NCBI RefSeq assembly: GCF_900129795.1
Contig: NZ_FQWW01000008.1
Coordinates: 197,480 to 261,479 of the forward strand
Source of the DNA: Flavobacterium sp. CF108
GTDB lineage: Bacteria; Bacteroidota; Bacteroidia; Flavobacteriales; Flavobacteriaceae
Reading direction: 5' to 3'
DNA: 64,000 nucleotides
The number at the start of each line of letters is the position of its first letter. Position 1 is the first letter of the stretch. The notes beneath the pieces were generated by a model. That model saw only the letters and a program-made list of their open reading frames with translations, did not search any database and had not been told where the DNA came from. The position numbers were made by a program, and so were the translations under genes. Shown here one piece after another: positions 26,464 through 33,779 of this stretch.

Positions 26464-27972
26464 TTAAAGATTAGAATACTTGAAGTTTTTAAAAGTAACA
26501 TTCCCTTCTCCTATAGAGCAAAGTGCTATTCTAAGACCTAGAAATCCGCTTAAAGCATTATGATTATAAGAAGAAACTTCGGTAGAATTTTCAATTTTAA
26601 TCCATTGCTTGCCATCAAGACTATAAAACATATCTACATTATTGTTTATGTTTTTCAGTCGAAGGTATACATGTCTTTTATGTACATTTTTCTCTGTCTC
26701 AAACTGCCATCCTCTAAGGTTTGCCAAGATATTTTCCTTATCTGCCAAAATACCTGAATAATGACTGTTGTCATAAAAAAGCACCAATCCGCCAATGGCA
26801 TCACCTTCAATTTCCATTTCAACATCGGCCATATAAGAATGACCGGATGGTACACAAACCATAGGAGAACTGCCGCCTACCCCATTGCCTTTACCTTTGA
26901 TGACAATACTATTATTGGTAATCTTAAAACGTGAATTATCAACTCCTCCAAAAAATTTCCATTGTGGTCGAAGTTCTGTACCTGAAAAGTTATCACTCTG
27001 TGAAAAACGTGAAACTACTGTACCTTGCGACCTGCTAATAGGCTTATCTGTCTGTATTTTATCCGGAACTTTATACCAACCGTCCTTTGTCCATTCTACA
27101 GGTTGTAAGAGCGTTTGGCGCCCCAAATTGTAATACCCTTTTTCATAAGCATGAAACATCATCCACCATTTGCCATTGTTATCCTCAAAAATAGTACTGT
27201 GCCCTTTTGACCACCATCTTTCATCGCTGTTTTGAGTTCTCATTACAGGATTATAGGGCGAATTTTCCCATGGACCAAATGGGGTTTTGGAACGCGCTGA
27301 AATCACCATATGGCTCGTAGACGGCCCCGAGGTTCCTCCTTCTGCAACTGTCAAATAATAATATTCTCCTTTTTTAAAAAGTTTTGGTCCCTCCATACAA
27401 AAACATTCAATTGACCATTCTCTAGGAATAACCCAGCCATCGTAAGCATGTTTAGCTTCTCCAATTGTTTTAAGTCCATCTTTGGATAAACCAATATAAT
27501 CGCCATTACTGAAGTACAGGTAACGGTCGCCTTTGTCATCTGTAATATGTCCGGGGTCGATATTACCAATTTTCAGGTCTACAGGATCACTCCAGGGGCC
27601 GCTTATTTTATCTGCAGTCACTACAAAATTGGTTTTATTGGCAGGGAAATAAATATAATATTTGCCATTGTATTTTACAAGATCGGGAGCCCATACGTCA
27701 CCTACATATTTCTGCAATGCACTTGTAACAGGTTCCCAGTTAATTAAATCCTGTGAATGCCATATCGTAAGTCCCGGATAATAATCAAAGGACGAATGTA
27801 CCATATAGTAATCTTTACCTTCGCGCAGCAAACTCGGGTCAGGATAATCTCCTCCAAAGATTGGGTTTTGGTAGGTTGGTTTATTGTTTATAGCTTCAGG
27901 CTGGTTTTGCGCAGTTATCGTAGAAACGAAAAAAAGCATTAGTAAAAATATTTGTATTGTCTTTAGTGTCAT
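26464..27972 (-). CDS. GH43 beta-xylosidase/alpha-L-arabinofuranosidase with C-terminal beta-sandwich
   Basis: Inverting five-bladed propeller glycosidase acting on arabinose or xylose side groups. I place the start at 27972 (MTLKTIQIF); the frame extends to 28014, but the extra 14 residues disrupt the signal peptide, which ends ITAQ. Catalytic acids are visible: Asp in GDYPDPSLL (general base, near residue 45), Asp in NIDPGHITDD (pKa modulator) and Glu in CFCMEGPKLF (general acid). From about residue 320 to the end is a GH43_C2-type beta-sandwich (SDNFSGTELRPQWKF). The length, about 502 residues, is normal. It is the last glycosidase of the long minus-strand PUL2 run. Whether it prefers arabinose or xylose is not decidable here. 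Confidence 0.92.
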   Translation of the reverse strand: MTLKTIQIFLLMLFFVSTITAQNQPEAINNKPTYQNPIFGGDYPDPSLLREGKDYYMVHSSFDYYPGLTIWHSQDLINWEPVTSALQKYVGDVWAPDLVKYNGKYYIYFPANKTNFVVTADKISGPWSDPVDLKIGNIDPGHITDDKGDRYLYFSNGDYIGLSKDGLKTIGEAKHAYDGWVIPREWSIECFCMEGPKLFKKGEYYYLTVAEGGTSGPSTSHMVISARSKTPFGPWENSPYNPVMRTQNSDERWWSKGHSTIFEDNNGKWWMMFHAYEKGYYNLGRQTLLQPVEWTKDGWYKVPDKIQTDKPISRSQGTVVSRFSQSDNFSGTELRPQWKFFGGVDNSRFKITNNSIVIKGKGNGVGGSSPMVCVPSGHSYMADVEMEIEGDAIGGLVLFYDNSHYSGILADKENILANLRGWQFETEKNVHKRHVYLRLKNINNNVDMFYSLDGKQWIKIENSTEVSSYNHNALSGFLGLRIALCSIGEGNVTFKNFKYSNL

Positions 27973-28026
27973 TTTTTTTTTAATTATGTAGTGAAATCTA
28001 ATGTAAAAGTACAATTTAAAATTAAC

Positions 28027-28063
28027 CTTATAGTCTTTTTAACTATAAGTAATGAAATTTCAT
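28027..28063 (-). promoter_or_regulatory. Two palindromes upstream of GH43
   Basis: CTTATAGT (28027-28034) with its complement at 28042-28049 is followed directly by a 12-base perfect palindrome ATGAAATTTCAT (28052-28063). They lie 55-90 bp upstream of the GH43 start and just downstream of a Nudix-like gene. They could be operator sites giving GH43 its own control; this is only a positional argument. Confidence 0.35.
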
Positions 28064-28119
28064 ATACTTTTATATTTGTCTTTATTTTCTCAACCAACAA
28101 ATATGATAATATTAAAACT

Positions 28120-28578
28120 TCATATTTTTTTCTCCATAAAACGTTTTAAATCATACAAACAAAAATCTAAGGCGGCATTATGATTATCTATCAAATCGGG
28201 TACATCATTTAACTTGAACCATCTTGGAACTGGAACATCAGATGCAAAATTGATTCTGTAATGTTTGCTATCTATTAAAACATAATATCGTAAACGTACT
28301 TCAAACATATTATAAGAAATCGAACAATGAATTTGTTTAAAAAGAATAGTAGAATGAATATTTAATTTCTTCAACAAACCGTGTACAATATCATCAGTGT
28401 TATTCGTGTTTGTGACTATGCTCGATAAAAGTCCCCAATTTACACGGCCGATTCCTTTGTCTTGTTTTACCAGAAGAACCTTAAAATCCCCTTCATCATA
28501 ACAAAAGACAACACAATCTACTGAAATCTTATCCATAACCGATTGATTATTTAAACTACTCCTAAGTACAGGTATCAT
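28120..28578 (-). CDS. Nudix-like protein lacking Nudix box and HTH domain
   Basis: 152 residues resembling the N-terminal sensor domain of Nudix-type sugar regulators of Bacteroidota (NrtR/AraR-like): ISVDCVVFCYDEGDFKVLLVKQD, then WGLLSSIVTNTNNTDDIV, and VPRWFKLNDVPDLIDNHNAALDF. The catalytic Nudix box (GX5EX7REUXEEXGU) is not present; LLKKLNI stands where its end would be. Full-length relatives carry a further winged-helix domain of about 70-80 residues. Here the frame stops after RFMEKKI and the 100 bases downstream do not continue it in any frame. It may be a ligand-binding remnant, a truncated regulator, or a non-DNA-binding sensor. It begins 5 bp after a decayed esterase gene. Confidence 0.72.
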   Translation of the reverse strand: MIPVLRSSLNNQSVMDKISVDCVVFCYDEGDFKVLLVKQDKGIGRVNWGLLSSIVTNTNNTDDIVHGLLKKLNIHSTILFKQIHCSISYNMFEVRLRYYVLIDSKHYRINFASDVPVPRWFKLNDVPDLIDNHNAALDFCLYDLKRFMEKKI

Positions 28579-28582
28579 TTTG

Positions 28583-28708
28583 TTATATTTTTAAAAAAAA
28601 AGTCAAACGATTACGAACTTGTTTGATCCACTCACGAGCCATCAATTCATGACCAAATACAGTTGGATGTACACCATTGCAAATCCAATAATCAATTAGG
28701 CAAGTTTG
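28583..28708 (-). pseudogene. C-terminal remnant of an SGNH/GDSL esterase
   Basis: On the minus strand the 41 codons before the TAA at 28583-28585 read as the tail of an SGNH hydrolase: LIDYWICNGVHPTVFGHELM then AREWIKQVRNRL. The catalytic DGVHPT motif of acetylesterases is preserved except that the Asp is Asn. An in-frame stop lies directly upstream and no matching N-terminal part is seen, because the CE1-like gene ends at 28736. Only about 35-41 codons of a normal 200-codon enzyme remain. It points to a lost esterase that once sat between the CE1-like gene and the Nudix gene. Confidence 0.7.
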
Positions 28709-28735
28709 TTATTCTTTGTTTTTTTCTCTTTTTCT

Positions 28736-29641
28736 TTATTTGAAAATGTGCTGAACAAAAAGGTACAGATTATTGGCCCACTCGGTATCATCGTGGCCAT
28801 TGCTGTCTACGTTCCATATATGCGGTACTCCTTGTTCTTTAAAATGTTGATGCACACGCTGACTAACGCCGAACAGGCCATCTTTACTGCCACAAGCAAG
28901 CCATAATACTTTAAGTTTCTTTTTGTCGGCCTCTAAATCGGGTAAAAGTTTAATATCTGAAAGTCCTCCGAACTCATTTGTATTTGGAGCTGAAGAAAAT
29001 CCACCAACATAGGCGAAAGTATTGATATGAGAAAGTCCAATATTCAGGGATTGACCGCCGCCCATAGACAACCCAGCGAGCGCGCGATGTTTGCGGTCCG
29101 TATAAACTGAATAATGAGACTCAGTGAAAGGAATAATGTCGTTGAGCAAATCATTCTCGAAAGATATACCATACCCTTTATATCCATCTTTTCGGTCTTC
29201 TTGTTCATCAATTTTAGGATTTTCTACAGTCACCTTTGTATTGCCATTAGGGAAAACTATAATCATTGGTTTGATTTTACCATCGGCCAACAAGTTATCT
29301 ATGATGTAATCGGCATGAACCCAAAATGGCCATTGACCGTTACCGGAATTAAGTCCGTGTAGTAAATAAATCACCGGGTATTTTTTATCAGAAGAATAGC
29401 CGGGAGGAGTATAAACCATCATTTCGCGACGTGTGCCAAGTGTTTTAGAATCATATTGAACAGTCGTAATAATGCCGTGTGAAATATTATCACGTTTGTC
29501 TCTAAAACCAACTGGCGGATCATTGAATGCTGGTTTGTCGTCAGGATTTAGTATCTGCGTACTTTGAGCAAAAAAATTAAAGGTGCCTATTATCAAACAG
29601 ACAAAGGTTAATACGGTTTGTTTTATGCTTATAACTTTCAT
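28736..29641 (-). CDS. CE1-like secreted esterase
   Basis: Alpha/beta-hydrolase of the esterase D/feruloyl-acetyl esterase (CE1) group, expected to remove acyl groups from polysaccharide side chains. Signal peptide of about 25 residues ending FAQ. The oxyanion region YLLHGLNSGNGQWPFW is at about 92-107, the nucleophile is S192 in GLSMGGGQS, the acid is probably Asp in CGSKDGLF, and the His is in NGHDDTEW near the C-terminus. At 301 residues it is complete. Its start overlaps the GH2 stop by 4 bases (ATGA), which shows translational coupling with that enzyme. Acetate or ferulate specificity is not decidable. Confidence 0.9.
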   Translation of the reverse strand: MKVISIKQTVLTFVCLIIGTFNFFAQSTQILNPDDKPAFNDPPVGFRDKRDNISHGIITTVQYDSKTLGTRREMMVYTPPGYSSDKKYPVIYLLHGLNSGNGQWPFWVHADYIIDNLLADGKIKPMIIVFPNGNTKVTVENPKIDEQEDRKDGYKGYGISFENDLLNDIIPFTESHYSVYTDRKHRALAGLSMGGGQSLNIGLSHINTFAYVGGFSSAPNTNEFGGLSDIKLLPDLEADKKKLKVLWLACGSKDGLFGVSQRVHQHFKEQGVPHIWNVDSNGHDDTEWANNLYLFVQHIFK

Positions 29642-31440
29642 TTTCTTTTATAATATTGTTCCATAATATACCAGGCTTTCTTTTTTTCACCCTTTTCAGA
29701 TAACAGTCCTTTTCTGTTATATCCTTTTTGATACACTTGGTTCATTCTTCCCAATGACTTGTAATCAAATAAAAGCCAGGGAGAAATCCCGCATAAGTTT
29801 GGAATAGTCTTAAATAATTCTATTTGATCCTTGTAAATCTGTTCCTGATATCCTTCTGTCCAATAAGCTGCTTCATCACTTGGTCCTGCATTATTTCCAT
29901 AAACAGCTTCACCTCCAAACTCTGAAATAAATACCGGTTTATCAGGATAAGCAAAGTTCCATTTTACCTCTGATGGTTTACCCTGCCACGGATCATACCA
30001 TCCAATATATTCGTTAATGCAAATCAGATCTGAATATTCATAAAGTGTGTCCCACACCTTAAAGGAGTTATCCTTGTAGGATTGTGTATTGACTACATGG
30101 GTAATCAATCGGGTTGAATCTAATGCCTTACATTTTTGAGTTAACGCAATAAGAGCATTATTTCGATTTGGTGTTCCCGGATAGGTTTCATTTGAAAGAC
30201 TCCAAATTACAACTCCACAATGATTTTTGTCTCTATGAATCATTTCGTTCAGCATAGTTTCCATCTTTATTTGAACAAGACTGTCCGAAAACTGAATATG
30301 CTGATAAATGGGAAGTTCGCTCCACACCATTAATCCCATTTTTTCAGCTTCCTTAATTATGTTTTCATTGTGCGGATAATGGGCAAGACGAACAAGGTTA
30401 CAGCCTAATTCTTTTGCTGCATTCAACACTACTAAGGCATCTTGTTTTGAATAAGCCCGGGTTCCTTTGTATGGATTTTCTTCATGAATATTTACTCCTT
30501 TAAAAAAGATTTCTTTTTTATTGAGGAGCACTTTATTTCCTTGTACTTCAATAGATCTAAAGCCAATTGTATCTGTAACAATATCTGTTTCGCTTTCAAT
30601 TATTACTTTGTAAAGCTTAGGATTTTCGGGAGACCAAAGCTTGAAATTTGAATCAAACTCAACATTGGCATATCCAATATCGTTTGATTCCATTTTATAA
30701 GATTTGTTGAGTTCCGGAATCTTTATTGTAAGCTTTTGTTTTTTATTTGTTCCATTTAATTGTATCCATCCCGAAACTTTTTTCAGACTTCCTTTTTTTA
30801 ATTGAATAGCATAATCTTCGATAAATGTTTTATTTGTTTCAATCAAATTAACATCGCGGGTTATACCGCCATAATTGAACCAATCATAACCTACACCAGG
30901 CAAACCATTCTCCAACCGTTTGTTATCTACTTTTACGATTAGAGAATTCACTCCATTTTTTATCTTATTGGTAATTTCGAACTCAAATGGAGTAAAACCG
31001 CCTTCGTGACTGCCTATTTTTTCTCCATTAAGATATACAGCAGCTAAATAATTTACTGCGCCAAAATGAAGAAACAATCTTTTCTCATTATTGGGCTTGT
31101 AATTAAATACTTTTTTATACCAAACAACTCCTTCAAAATAAGTTAGTTCTCTTAATTGTGAGTTAAAATCACCCGGAACTTTTAAAACTGGCCCGCCATC
31201 AAAGGAATACTCTACAAAGTCAGTTTTCTTTTGCGGTTTTTTCTCTAACCAGACTTGTTTCCACTCGCCTATGTTTGTTGGATCAAGAATAACCTGCCAA
31301 TCGCCGTTTAAACTTAACAAGTTTCGGGACTCAACATTGATTATAGCAGTTTGTGCCTGTAAATAATTCCCGAAAAAAAGGATGATCAGAACAGCCAGTT
31401 TCTCTATTTTCAGTACTATTTTCTCATTTCTTTTATACAT
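29638..31440 (-). CDS. GH2 glycosidase (beta-glucuronidase-like size)
   Basis: Compact three-domain GH2 enzyme of 600 residues: signal peptide (about 10-29, ending LQAQ), sugar-binding domain (about 40-215), Ig-like domain, and TIM barrel (about 305-600). Catalytic residues: acid/base E418 in SLSNETYP and nucleophile E507 in ISEFGGEA. The short length without a C-terminal beta-domain is typical of GH2 beta-glucuronidases, and SEFGG is found in that branch, but other specificities (beta-galacturonidase, beta-galactosidase) occur in this size class. It overlaps the CE1-like gene by 4 bases. A role in trimming an acidic or acylated side chain is plausible. Confidence 0.9.
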   Translation of the reverse strand: MYKRNEKIVLKIEKLAVLIILFFGNYLQAQTAIINVESRNLLSLNGDWQVILDPTNIGEWKQVWLEKKPQKKTDFVEYSFDGGPVLKVPGDFNSQLRELTYFEGVVWYKKVFNYKPNNEKRLFLHFGAVNYLAAVYLNGEKIGSHEGGFTPFEFEITNKIKNGVNSLIVKVDNKRLENGLPGVGYDWFNYGGITRDVNLIETNKTFIEDYAIQLKKGSLKKVSGWIQLNGTNKKQKLTIKIPELNKSYKMESNDIGYANVEFDSNFKLWSPENPKLYKVIIESETDIVTDTIGFRSIEVQGNKVLLNKKEIFFKGVNIHEENPYKGTRAYSKQDALVVLNAAKELGCNLVRLAHYPHNENIIKEAEKMGLMVWSELPIYQHIQFSDSLVQIKMETMLNEMIHRDKNHCGVVIWSLSNETYPGTPNRNNALIALTQKCKALDSTRLITHVVNTQSYKDNSFKVWDTLYEYSDLICINEYIGWYDPWQGKPSEVKWNFAYPDKPVFISEFGGEAVYGNNAGPSDEAAYWTEGYQEQIYKDQIELFKTIPNLCGISPWLLFDYKSLGRMNQVYQKGYNRKGLLSEKGEKKKAWYIMEQYYKRK

Positions 31441-31523
31441 TTCTTTTTGGTTATTTCTATTAATTTCATCATTTTGATGCAGGCGAAGTTTGGTAAACCG
31501 AAAAACAAACCTGCAAAAAGAAA

Positions 31524-31538
31524 GGACAACGTTTGTCC
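31524..31538 (-). promoter_or_regulatory. Palindrome GGACAA-CGT-TTGTCC
   Basis: A 15-base symmetric site in the 165-bp gap between GH97 and the 600-residue GH2 gene, 84 bp before the GH2 start. Such compact palindromes often bind dimeric repressors. No second copy was noticed, so the assignment is weak. Confidence 0.3.
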
Positions 31539-31605
31539 AACTACTAAAATACTAAATTCTAATCGCTGACTTCATTCTTTATTTAACCTGTTGAGCATAA
31601 CTTAA

Positions 31606-33525
31606 TTATTTTATCACACCAACAAATCCTCCCCTTGAAAGGCACTCTACTTTCACTGTACTTCCTTTTTTGATTTTTATTATTTCTGAAGAAAAAGATT
31701 TGTCATTCTTCCCGTCTTTGATCAAATGCAAATCATGGTTTCCTTTGTCCAGAAAATCAAATTTTATTATTAAAGTCTGAGGCACATCTTTTCCATTTAG
31801 TCCGCCTATATACCATTGATTTCCTTTTTTGCGGGCAATAACAACTTTTTCTGCCGGCTCACCGTCGATTAGCTTTGTATCGTCCCACGCAGTTGGAACC
31901 TGTTTTAAAAAGTTTTTTGGTTCTTCCGGTAAAGATTTATATGCAGATGGGCTGTCTGCAAAGTGCTGAAATCCTGATTCAAATACAACCGATAAAGCCA
32001 GTTCATGAGCATAAGATGTTACATGCGGATGCTGCGAATTTGAAAAGGTAACAGGGGTGTAATCCATCGACCCAACTACGTTACGTGTAAACGGAAGTGT
32101 CACGTTATGAGCTGCTGCCTTATCTGTCAATATCTCATTATTGTTATACCATTCTGCACCGTACACAGCCTCTGTTGTCATTAGGTTTGGGTAAGTTCGT
32201 ACCCAGCCGCGAGGAACCGTTGCACCATGAAAATTCACCATTAAATGATATTTTGCCGCATCTTTTAAAATATCAATATAATATGCCATCATATCTTGCT
32301 GATCGCCGGCAAAAAAATCGACTTTGATTCCGTACACGCCTATTTTATTCAACCATGAAAATTCTTTGGCACGTTTTTCTGCTGTAAGTAAGCGGTCATT
32401 AGGTGTCGGGTCGAGCCAGCTTGTACCTGAATTGTACCACATTAATGGTTTTATTCCTTTGCTTTTTGCATAATCTACTGCTTTATTTATATCGCCTCCA
32501 TTGGCCATCACATCCCATTCCCAGTCAATCAAAACATAAGGCCAGTTCATTTCGACAGCTAAATCAACGTACTCAACTACCTTTTGATAATCTTTAGAAC
32601 CATGATTATTTGCCCAATAAATCCATGAAACTGCACCGGGTTTAATCCAATCCGTATTTGTTAATTTACTTGGTTCGCTAACATCTGTAATCAAAGTTGA
32701 TTCGACAATATCAGATAATTTTCCAATGATAAGTGTGTGCCATTGAGAATGCCAGGGTAATGTGGTTATAACTCCTTCCCGCTTAAAATTATCACGGGCA
32801 GAAGGATATGTAACCTGATATTCGTTAGCCTTTTTTAGATTGCTCAACTTTACCGCACAATTATTTTCTGTTACATCTGCTTCCGAAATTAATGCCCAAA
32901 CTGGATGATTATTCACTTTGTACAAAGCCGGAAAACCCCATTCCTGTTCTTTATTAGCAGATAACCCTGTTTTGTTTAATGGATAAAATTTTTCATAAGA
33001 AAGATCGTAAGGCTGCATCCAGCGAGATGTGTTGTCTGGCAAAACATAGGTTGTAGCTTCACTTATGATATTAATTTTTATGTCTGATTGATTTGGGAAA
33101 ACATAACGAAAAGCAACACCATCATTATATACCCTAAAAACAATATCTAATGGCTGATGATCGGAATTCTCGAAACTAAATGTTTTTTCGGTACCGAAAT
33201 TTTCACATTCATGGCGTTTACCACAAATCATTTCATATTTATCGTGAATTGCTACAGGTTTTGATGCCGCAATAAAACGCAGGTTATCTGTAAAATGTTC
33301 TTCGGCACGATTAATACCTAGTTTCGAATATGGTAATACTTCTACAAACTTGCTGCCTATTTTATACAATGCCTTATAGAAAAGATGGTGTGCTGCATTT
33401 TTTTCAGGCAGATTCAAAACAACTTTAACTTTCCCGTTAGGCGAAACTATTTCCTGTGCATTTATACTAATTGAACTTAAAATAACAAATAGTGCGGCAA
33501 TACTATGTTTCATTGATATTCTCAT
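31606..33525 (-). CDS. GH97 retaining alpha-galactosidase-type enzyme
   Basis: GH97 contains inverting alpha-glucosidases (SusB) and retaining alpha-galactosidases. Signal peptide 1-23 ending NAQ, GH97 N-terminal domain (about 25-290), barrel (about 295-560) and C-terminal beta-domain. The segment GIKVDFFAGDQQ places an Asp (D403) where the retaining branch has its nucleophile, and MTTEAVYGAEW supplies the candidate acid/base glutamate. This argues for the retaining alpha-galactosidase type, with beta-L-arabinopyranosidase as an alternative. At 639 residues it is full length. Met 5 (33513) is an alternative start. It is separated from the upstream GH2 by a 220-bp inverted-repeat element. Confidence 0.9.
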   Translation of the reverse strand: MRISMKHSIAALFVILSSISINAQEIVSPNGKVKVVLNLPEKNAAHHLFYKALYKIGSKFVEVLPYSKLGINRAEEHFTDNLRFIAASKPVAIHDKYEMICGKRHECENFGTEKTFSFENSDHQPLDIVFRVYNDGVAFRYVFPNQSDIKINIISEATTYVLPDNTSRWMQPYDLSYEKFYPLNKTGLSANKEQEWGFPALYKVNNHPVWALISEADVTENNCAVKLSNLKKANEYQVTYPSARDNFKREGVITTLPWHSQWHTLIIGKLSDIVESTLITDVSEPSKLTNTDWIKPGAVSWIYWANNHGSKDYQKVVEYVDLAVEMNWPYVLIDWEWDVMANGGDINKAVDYAKSKGIKPLMWYNSGTSWLDPTPNDRLLTAEKRAKEFSWLNKIGVYGIKVDFFAGDQQDMMAYYIDILKDAAKYHLMVNFHGATVPRGWVRTYPNLMTTEAVYGAEWYNNNEILTDKAAAHNVTLPFTRNVVGSMDYTPVTFSNSQHPHVTSYAHELALSVVFESGFQHFADSPSAYKSLPEEPKNFLKQVPTAWDDTKLIDGEPAEKVVIARKKGNQWYIGGLNGKDVPQTLIIKFDFLDKGNHDLHLIKDGKNDKSFSSEIIKIKKGSTVKVECLSRGGFVGVIK

Positions 33526-33556
33526 ATATTAATTATTCTGCTTTTATTAATTAATT

Positions 33557-33776
33557 CAAGCTGCTAGTTAATAAAGTGTAGTCCCTACGGGACAAAATTT
33601 GACATGAATAAATTGAATTCTACCAATATGTAATCTCTCCGAGATATTTTTTTTGTTACTCCGTTAGGAGCTAAATATTGGTAGTGGAATAATAAAATCT
33701 ACCCGAAAAAATATCCTGTAGGGATTAAACTTTTTTATAGCCAATTTATTTATTGAATTATTAAACTAGCAACTTG
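33557..33776. repeat. MITE-like element with terminal inverted repeats
   Basis: Arms 33557-33574 and 33758-33776 (CAAG(C/T)TGCTAGTT(T)AATAA) are inverted, with one mismatch and one gap; AT-rich flanks extend the similarity. Inside are GTCCC-TAC-GGGAC (33581-33593) and CTACCAATAT paired with ATATTGGTAG (33620-33629, 33675-33684). The segment CTACC(A/G)ATATTTAG(C/T)(T/G)CC is shared with the element at 43694-43822, showing a dispersed family. There is no ORF. Its right end runs up to the stop codon of the GH2 gene. Confidence 0.65.
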
Positions 33777-33779
33777 TAA

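Noticed and set aside
28071..28078. TATATTTG as a plus-strand promoter
   Set aside because: It fits the -7 consensus but no plus-strand gene follows; probably chance in AT-rich sequence.
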